Both the position numbers and the translations under genes were made by a program. From Leptospirales bacterium (GTDB lineage Bacteria > Spirochaetota > Leptospiria > Leptospirales > Leptonemataceae): DNA of 7,584 bases. Positions 6,633-7,584 of this stretch are shown here, in pieces. The notes beneath the pieces were generated by a model, which saw only the letters and a program-made list of their open reading frames with translations, ran no database searches and was not told the origin of the DNA. The DNA lies in NCBI GenBank assembly GCA_014238825.1, contig JABAAI010000046.1, forward strand, positions 1 through 7,584, in the 5' to 3' direction. Position 1 is the first letter of the stretch, and the number at the start of each line of letters is the position of its first letter.

Positions 6633-6663
6633 GCTATTGGAAAATAACAAGCCAAGCCGTCAA
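6633..6663 (-). promoter_or_regulatory. Weak candidate promoter for tRNA-His and prfC
   Basis: On the minus strand a good -35-like TTGACG (6658-6663; 5 of 6) is followed after 19 bases by AATAGC (6633-6638; 3 of 6), ending 10 bases before the mature tRNA 5' end. An A-tract complementary to the T-run at 6691-6699 lies further upstream and might act like an UP element. The -10 match is poor, so the position is tentative, but some promoter must lie in 6623-6755 because the gene on the other side is divergent. Confidence 0.3.
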
Positions 6664-6674
6664 CTTTTTCATTT

Positions 6675-6699
6675 AACTTAGTTCTTAAAGTTTTTTTTT
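6675..6699 (+). other. Terminator-like hairpin plus T-run in the divergent spacer
   Basis: AACTT (6675-6679) and AAGTT can form a short stem closing into a run of nine T (6691-6699). On the plus strand this resembles an intrinsic terminator, yet no plus-strand gene ends nearby: the closest stops at 3913. It may instead be AT-rich promoter DNA for the divergent tRNA and AsmA-like genes. The stem is only 5 A-T-rich pairs, so the resemblance is weak. Confidence 0.2.
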
Positions 6700-6755
6700 A
6701 TTGATTGATAAATTTTCTCTATTCTGAAATATTTGTTATTGGTACTATTTTAACA

Positions 6756-7584
6756 ATGAAGAAGATCATCATTATAGCTCTATCTACTACTACTGCACTG
6801 TTTTTTAGTGCTGTTTTTGGGCTATCACTTTATTTAAAATCATTGATTACGGAAGAGTTTCTTGTTCACCAACTTGAAAGTATCTTTAACGCTCGTTTTG
6901 ATCTTGAGCACTATGAAATAGGCATCCTATCTGGAGGATCACTGGAAATAAGTGGGCTCTCAATGGCTAAACGTGATTTCTACGCAAATCAGGGAGCACC
7001 ACTATCGAAGCGAAAAAAAATTCAAAATCCAAGTCTTACGGTTAAAAGTATAAACCTTAATTTAGGATTATTTAAGATATTGCAGGGCATTTTTTATTTA
7101 GAAGGATTTGTACTTAAAAAACCAGTGATTAAGCTTACTTTATATAGCAAGGGAGGTAATAGCCTTAGTCATCTTTTTCAGTCACCAAGAATCGTTCGCT
7201 CGAAATTAGTGAAGAGAGAGAAAGAGCCTTCCTTGGCTAAAACAGAGGTAAATAAAAAAACAGAAGGTAGTACAGAATCATTTAAAGCGGAGAGTGTACC
7301 CTTAGCGGCTTCATTAAAGGAGATTGGCATCAAAGGGGCTCAGCTAAAAGTAATATTTCAACAGACAGGAGATTCAATTCTAGTTAAAAACCTTGATTTT
7401 TTAATTTCGAACGTAGAATTTGATCCTAATGATTTGAAAAATAAAAACAATGCTGATATTAGTTTTAGCACAGATATCTTTGTTCTTAGCAAATTGAAAA
7501 AAGAAACAACTCATCTTATATTAACCTCAAAGGGTTTTGTAGTACCATTCAATAAAAAAACAGGGCAAATTGATCCAGAGATTG
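6756..7584 (+). CDS. AsmA-like envelope protein, N-terminal part (cut by window end)
   Basis: An uninterrupted frame of 276 codons runs from ATG 6756 off the right edge. The N-terminus is a basic start plus a hydrophobic segment (about residues 4-27) with no obvious cleavage site, suggesting an inner-membrane anchor with the rest in the periplasm. Residues 30-70 (FDLEHYEIGILSGGSLEISGLSM) and 92-130 (LTVKSINLNLGLFKILQG, then FVLKKPVIKLTL) show the alternating beta-strand pattern of AsmA/DUF748/TamB-like proteins, which take part in envelope biogenesis and possibly lipid transport between membranes. A polar, Lys/Glu-rich linker (about 147-182) is followed by a second strand-rich unit, KEIGIKGAQLKV (188-199). 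AsmA-like proteins are often 600-1000 residues or more, so much is missing. It is divergent from tRNA-His with 133 bases between. No Shine-Dalgarno or strong promoter is seen; TACTAT at 6743-6748 is too close to the ATG to be convincing. The family call rests on pattern, not on a signature motif. Confidence 0.7.
   Translation, partial: MKKIIIIALSTTTALFFSAVFGLSLYLKSLITEEFLVHQLESIFNARFDLEHYEIGILSGGSLEISGLSMAKRDFYANQGAPLSKRKKIQNPSLTVKSINLNLGLFKILQGIFYLEGFVLKKPVIKLTLYSKGGNSLSHLFQSPRIVRSKLVKREKEPSLAKTEVNKKTEGSTESFKAESVPLAASLKEIGIKGAQLKVIFQQTGDSILVKNLDFLISNVEFDPNDLKNKNNADISFSTDIFVLSKLKKETTHLILTSKGFVVPFNKKTGQIDPEI

Overview
The window is AT-rich chromosomal DNA (by eye below 40% G+C) from a Gram-negative-type bacterium. 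It holds five complete protein genes, one protein gene cut by the right edge, and one tRNA gene. The Gram-negative reading rests mainly on the AsmA-like envelope protein at the right end. Protein style and layout made me think of the Planctomycetes-Verrucomicrobia-Chlamydiae group, perhaps Verrucomicrobiota, but nothing in the sequence settles this and it is only a guess. I see no insertion sequence, phage gene, CRISPR array or toxin-antitoxin pair.

Left block, plus strand (156-3913). asd (aspartate-semialdehyde dehydrogenase), glpK (glycerol kinase) and a soluble PAS-histidine kinase lie head to tail, with gaps of 21 and 11 bases and no terminator between them, so they look like one transcription unit. 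asd feeds lysine/diaminopimelate, threonine and methionine synthesis, and glpK makes glycerol-3-phosphate. No response regulator, glpF or glpD is in the window. asd carries a 12-base in-frame tandem repeat that adds a Ser/Arg-rich segment to an otherwise normal enzyme; this is the most unusual coding feature here.

Right block, minus strand (6622 down to 3923). tRNA-His(GTG), prfC (peptide-chain release factor 3) and a YegS/DgkB-type lipid kinase follow one another and converge on the left block at a perfect 22-bp AT-rich palindrome that overlaps the kinase stop codon. Only 7 bases separate the 3' end of the tRNA from the prfC start codon, so prfC is probably read from a tRNA-mRNA precursor. 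The lipid kinase may also have its own promoter in the 84-base gap behind prfC.

Right edge, plus strand (6756-7584). Divergent from the tRNA is the start of an AsmA-like inner-membrane-anchored envelope protein, which stays open to the end of the window.

None of the six protein starts has a convincing Shine-Dalgarno sequence, and two of the best promoter candidates (asd and the lipid kinase) sit only 12-15 bases from the start codon. This suggests short-leader or Shine-Dalgarno-independent initiation. Most of the window is ordinary housekeeping content. The points worth a second look are the asd repeat, the tRNA-His/prfC junction, the missing Shine-Dalgarno sequences and the cysteine-rich orphan kinase.
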